Positions 61,849 through 64,000 of a DNA stretch of 64,000 nt are shown here, one piece after another (position 1 is the stretch's first letter; each line of letters begins with the position of its first letter). The translations under genes and the position numbers were made by a program. The DNA comes from Thiosocius sp942490985 (GTDB taxonomy: Bacteria > Pseudomonadota > Gammaproteobacteria > Chromatiales > Chromatiaceae), in assembly GCA_942490985.1 (NCBI GenBank), contig CALNYW010000004.1, forward strand, positions 186,001 to 250,000. The letters run 5' to 3'. The notes beneath the pieces are model-generated. The model did no database searches and was not told the DNA's origin. It was given only the letters and a program-made list of their open reading frames with translations.

Positions 61849-62356
61849 AGGCGACAGAGAGTCGGGTCGCGTCACTGTGATTGATCTCGACCTCGTGTGG
61901 CAGGTCGGGCGGGAAAATCACCAGCATCCCAGGGGTCGGCGTGATCGCGATGGTGGCTGGCCCATCGTGCAGCAGTAATCGTCCGCTTTTTTCCGGCGCT
62001 GCGCAGTAATACACAGCAGACAACAGTTCGTCGAGTTCTTCATGCGCATGCAGCGACGTGCTTTGCCCCGGGTGCATTTCGTTGAACCAGTAGCCAAGAT
62101 GCAGATCTGGTTGCGCCAAATGCTGACAGGCAGCCGCCCGTGCAAACTCGATAACGGGTGCAATCTCCGGCAGCCGCTCGCGGTCGATATAGGTGTTTTC
62201 GAAGCGGCCGAGAAAGTGGTGGGTTTGACGCACCCCTTCATAGGATCTCTCTCGCTCAAACCCTTCGATCAGCTTCGCATTGACGCGGTCGGCATATGCA
62301 AGTGTTGCAAAATGCACTGACGGCAGCGCCTCGAGGATCGGGTCATCGCTTGGCAT
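61817..62356 (-). CDS. 2OG-Fe(II) oxygenase-like protein (putative 2OG, TIGR02466 type)
   Basis: A 179-residue protein. The Fe(II)-binding double-stranded beta-helix is visible as GYWFNEMHPGQSTSLHAHEE ... LLSAVYYCAAPEKSGRLLLH ... LVIFPPDLPHEVEINHSDAT with a final Arg in RLSVAFNFG; HxD is HAHEE here, so His and Glu/Asp ligands plus distal His (PHEV) are plausible. Family members are commonly uncharacterised. Convergent with and overlapping the 61444 gene by 32 bases. Confidence 0.72.
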   Translation of the reverse strand: MPSDDPILEALPSVHFATLAYADRVNAKLIEGFERERSYEGVRQTHHFLGRFENTYIDRERLPEIAPVIEFARAAACQHLAQPDLHLGYWFNEMHPGQSTSLHAHEELDELLSAVYYCAAPEKSGRLLLHDGPATIAITPTPGMLVIFPPDLPHEVEINHSDATRLSVAFNFGPAREAN

Positions 62357-62690
62357 CTTCCCTTTCTTCGCAGTCAGGGGCAGATAGACCGCCGTGATCG
62401 CACGTGGCAGCGACTATTCCAGGCGTGCGGCAGGCCGCATTGATGCCGAGAAAGATGAAAAGGGCCAAGGTCAAGGTGATCACGCGCATCGCTAAATTGT
62501 CCAATGCACTGGCGCTGCCCGCAACTAAACCTGCAGATTGCACCAGTCGATCACTGGCGGATACGTTTGATCCGCAGCGGGTAGGGTAGATCTCGAAATT
62601 GTCGCAGCTCATTGCTGTTATGTTTTGTTTATTTCGCCTGTGATCTATCCGGGCCCTCGCTTGTCCAGGCACGCTTGACCTTGCTCTTGC

Positions 62691-62886
62691 GTTGCACATC
62701 CTTGTGCAACGCCCTGCGGGCCTGGCTTCGCCAGTCCAAATCCGCTCCGGGCGGATTGGTCGCTCAAACCATAGCTACGGCTATGGTCCTGTTCGGCGCT
62801 TCCTTGCGCCTCACCCCTGCGGGGCTTGCGCGCAATACCGCTCCAGGCGGTATTGTCGTTCCAGGGCGGCGCCCAACCGCACCTGG
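62691..62886. repeat. Array of about nine consecutive hairpins
   Basis: Direct reading gives back-to-back stem-loops: GTTGCAC/GTGCAAC (62691-62710), GCCC/GGGC (62711-62721), CTGGC/GCCAG (62722-62734), AATCCGC/GCGGATT (62739-62757), ACCATAGC/GCTATGGT (62768-62787), GGCGC/GCGCC (62795-62810), CCCC/GGGG (62814-62824), CAATACCGC/GCGGTATTG (62833-62855) and CCAGG/CCTGG enclosing GCGG/CCGC (62861-62886). Spacing between stems is 0-10 bases. It lies in a 666-base gap between the oxygenase gene and the minus-strand 63023 gene. No protein is encoded. Confidence 0.85.
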
Positions 62887-62933
62887 CCGGCGCGATCATC
62901 CCGGATACTGGCGCAATTTGCAGGTTGACCCCC

Positions 62934-62974
62934 ACAAAAAAAGAAAACCCGGCGACCGCGCTAGCGGGCCGGGT
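62934..62974 (-). terminator. Intrinsic terminator of the 63023 gene
   Basis: ACCCGGC (62947-62953) pairs with GCCGGGT (62968-62974), with an inner CGC/GCG. On the minus strand the hairpin is followed by TTTTCTTTTTTT (complement of 62935-62946), a textbook intrinsic terminator about 50 bases past the stop of the 63023-63358 gene. Confidence 0.82.
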
Positions 62975-63022
62975 AAATGGCGAGATAGCATCTCGCCTGT
63001 GCCGAGGCGTTGAAGCGGGATG

Positions 63023-63358
63023 TCAGGCGGTGGGCCGCGCTGTCGCCGCTTCGAAAAGGGTGTCGCTGACCAGGTTCATCGAACGCAGGGCGCCCCGAGG
63101 GTCCGAACTGATCTGGTCTCTGATGTCGCTCGCCAGGCGGCTGGCTTCATCCGATGAGGCCGGGCCGCTTTGCTGCGTCTGACCGGCCTCCTGTGTCAGG
63201 CGTTGCTGTGCGCGATCGACGTTGGCCGAGCCGCTCTCTTTGGCAAAATTCGGTTGGCCAACGTCGGTGTCGCTGGTGCGATCGGGGCGAGACTGATTAT
63301 TGCGCTCGGCAAGGACTCGCTGCGTCAAATTTCCGTCGCTTGAGATGGTGGTGGTCAA
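63023..63358 (-). CDS. Polar hypothetical protein
   Basis: A 111-residue protein rich in Ser, Gln, Arg and Asp and lacking hydrophobic segments, with a likely helical C-terminus (ASRLASDIRDQISSDPRGAL, NLVSDTLFEAAT). The first part looks disordered. A clean terminator follows it. I do not recognise the family; small disordered-plus-helix proteins of this size include regulators, but nothing specific supports that. Confidence 0.62.
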   Translation of the reverse strand: MTTTISSDGNLTQRVLAERNNQSRPDRTSDTDVGQPNFAKESGSANVDRAQQRLTQEAGQTQQSGPASSDEASRLASDIRDQISSDPRGALRSMNLVSDTLFEAATARPTA

Positions 63359-63542
63359 TATTTTGTCCTGAAATAGTCAAAAGGTTGACAATCCAGCTGC
63401 GGTTGCCAATGTTTGAACTATTCGCTGCAAACCACGTGCCACCGCGCGCGGATCAGCAAGCGCTTCCCGGTGGTTGAGCGTGTCGCGGCCAGGTTCAACG
63501 CTGTTGCAGCGTCAAATCATGCTTCTACGACCGGGGTCCTCA

Positions 63543-64000
63543 TCAATCGTCGATGATCTTGAGATGACTGATGTCCGGAATCGGTTGTGCCGGTTTGTCG
63601 ACATGACAGTCTTGCAGCGATCCGGTGTTTGGCGGCAATGCTTCGAGGTCCCCGATATGGATATCGGTGGCTGGTGGTGGTGGGGTGGTGTCGATGATCG
63701 CACCGGGTTCGGCCAAGGTGAGTCCGCCGGTGTCATCATCACCCGATGAGGCAGCCCCTGGCGGTGCAGCGGCTGATGGAGGGGCATTCGACGTTGACTG
63801 TGCGGTGGGCGGTGGGGCGCCCTCGGGGACAATTTGCACCAACGCCCCGGCATCGCGAAAAGCGGCACGATACCGGCTGGCCGTATCGGGATCGACGCCC
63901 TGCTTTACCCGTAGCACCTTGCCGGTGAATAGTCTGTCCGCCGCCTCGGGTGCCATCTTGAAAAGCCGGGCAACGCCGTCACGGACCCTGGCGGGATCGG
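63543..64000 (-). CDS. Hypothetical protein, 5' end beyond the window
   Basis: The frame is open from the right edge to a TGA-type stop at 63543, giving at least 152 residues. The N-terminal part seen (RVRDGVARLFKMAPEAADRL, FTGKVLRVKQGVDPDTASRY) resembles a small module found at the start of several membrane or SPOR-like proteins, where GKxxxVKxGVDxxTAxxYxxAFxxAGA recurs. The rest is Pro/Ser/Ala-rich and disordered (SGDDDTGGLTLAEPGAI). Because there is no in-frame stop to 64000, an internal ATG at 63956 is probably not the true start. Confidence 0.6.
   Translation of the reverse strand, partial: DPARVRDGVARLFKMAPEAADRLFTGKVLRVKQGVDPDTASRYRAAFRDAGALVQIVPEGAPPPTAQSTSNAPPSAAAPPGAASSGDDDTGGLTLAEPGAIIDTTPPPPATDIHIGDLEALPPNTGSLQDCHVDKPAQPIPDISHLKIIDD

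Noticed and set aside
1..64000. Presence of tRNA, rRNA or CRISPR arrays
   Set aside because: I scanned for T-loop-like GGTTCGAxTCC, rRNA-like stretches and regular repeat-spacer spacing and found none that hold; short inverted repeats at 18 kb and 62.7 kb are not CRISPR-like.

Overview
The window reads as chromosomal DNA of a sulfur-oxidising, CO2-fixing gammaproteobacterium. The evidence is an alpha-carboxysome operon at the left edge, a SulP-type transporter beside it, a CbbR-type regulator, and a sulfur oxygenase reductase gene at 53.8-54.7 kb. No rRNA, tRNA or CRISPR array was recognised.

Region 1 (1-7.6 kb) is the 3' part of the alpha-carboxysome locus: csoSCA (cut by the window edge), csoS4A, csoS4B, two csoS1 copies, a ferritin-like gene, acRAF, mcdA, mcdB and cbbR on the plus strand. 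Facing it on the minus strand are csoS1D with a Nudix gene, then a SulP transporter that is a plausible bicarbonate importer. Together they cover shell, Rubisco assembly, carboxysome positioning, transcriptional control and perhaps inorganic carbon uptake.

Region 2 (7.6-22.8 kb) is sparse accessory DNA. It holds orphan membrane, secreted and lipoprotein genes, a tight operon of one PhyH dioxygenase and two SAM methyltransferases, a RAYT (REP-associated Y1) transposase bounded by a perfect 21-bp inverted repeat, a DUF502-YihY pair, a TetR remnant, a DUF3179 protein, decayed dispersed repeats and a dead integrase fragment.

Region 3 (23-39.5 kb) is the most unusual part. It starts with a second ParA ATPase and a low-complexity partner carrying a C-terminal membrane anchor. 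It continues with many tiny membrane proteins, a phasin/histone-H1-like protein, a zinc metallopeptidase, a P2-type cation ATPase translationally coupled to a divergent SAM synthetase, two PHA-granule-system-like proteins, DUF5132, DUF4342 and DUF3096 proteins, an ArsB/NhaD transporter and a tandem Usp. Several small families occur twice (31.9/37.5 kb, 25.2/34.0 kb, 32.8/48.7 kb), so the set looks like a co-evolving module, possibly a metal- or inclusion-handling membrane system.

Region 4 (39.5-53 kb) carries stress genes (TerC, TerB, TelA, XpaC), an aminotransferase-like gene and relics of IS256, IS5, IS3 and IS91-type elements plus a second dead integrase. Region 5 (53-64 kb) returns to compact core-type coding: a CBS protein, sulfur oxygenase reductase, a quinone oxidoreductase-tsaB-sbcB overlap operon, an OmpA-like protein, an ankyrin lipoprotein, a rhodanese and a 2OG-Fe(II) oxygenase. 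A run of about nine consecutive hairpins lies at 62.69-62.89 kb.
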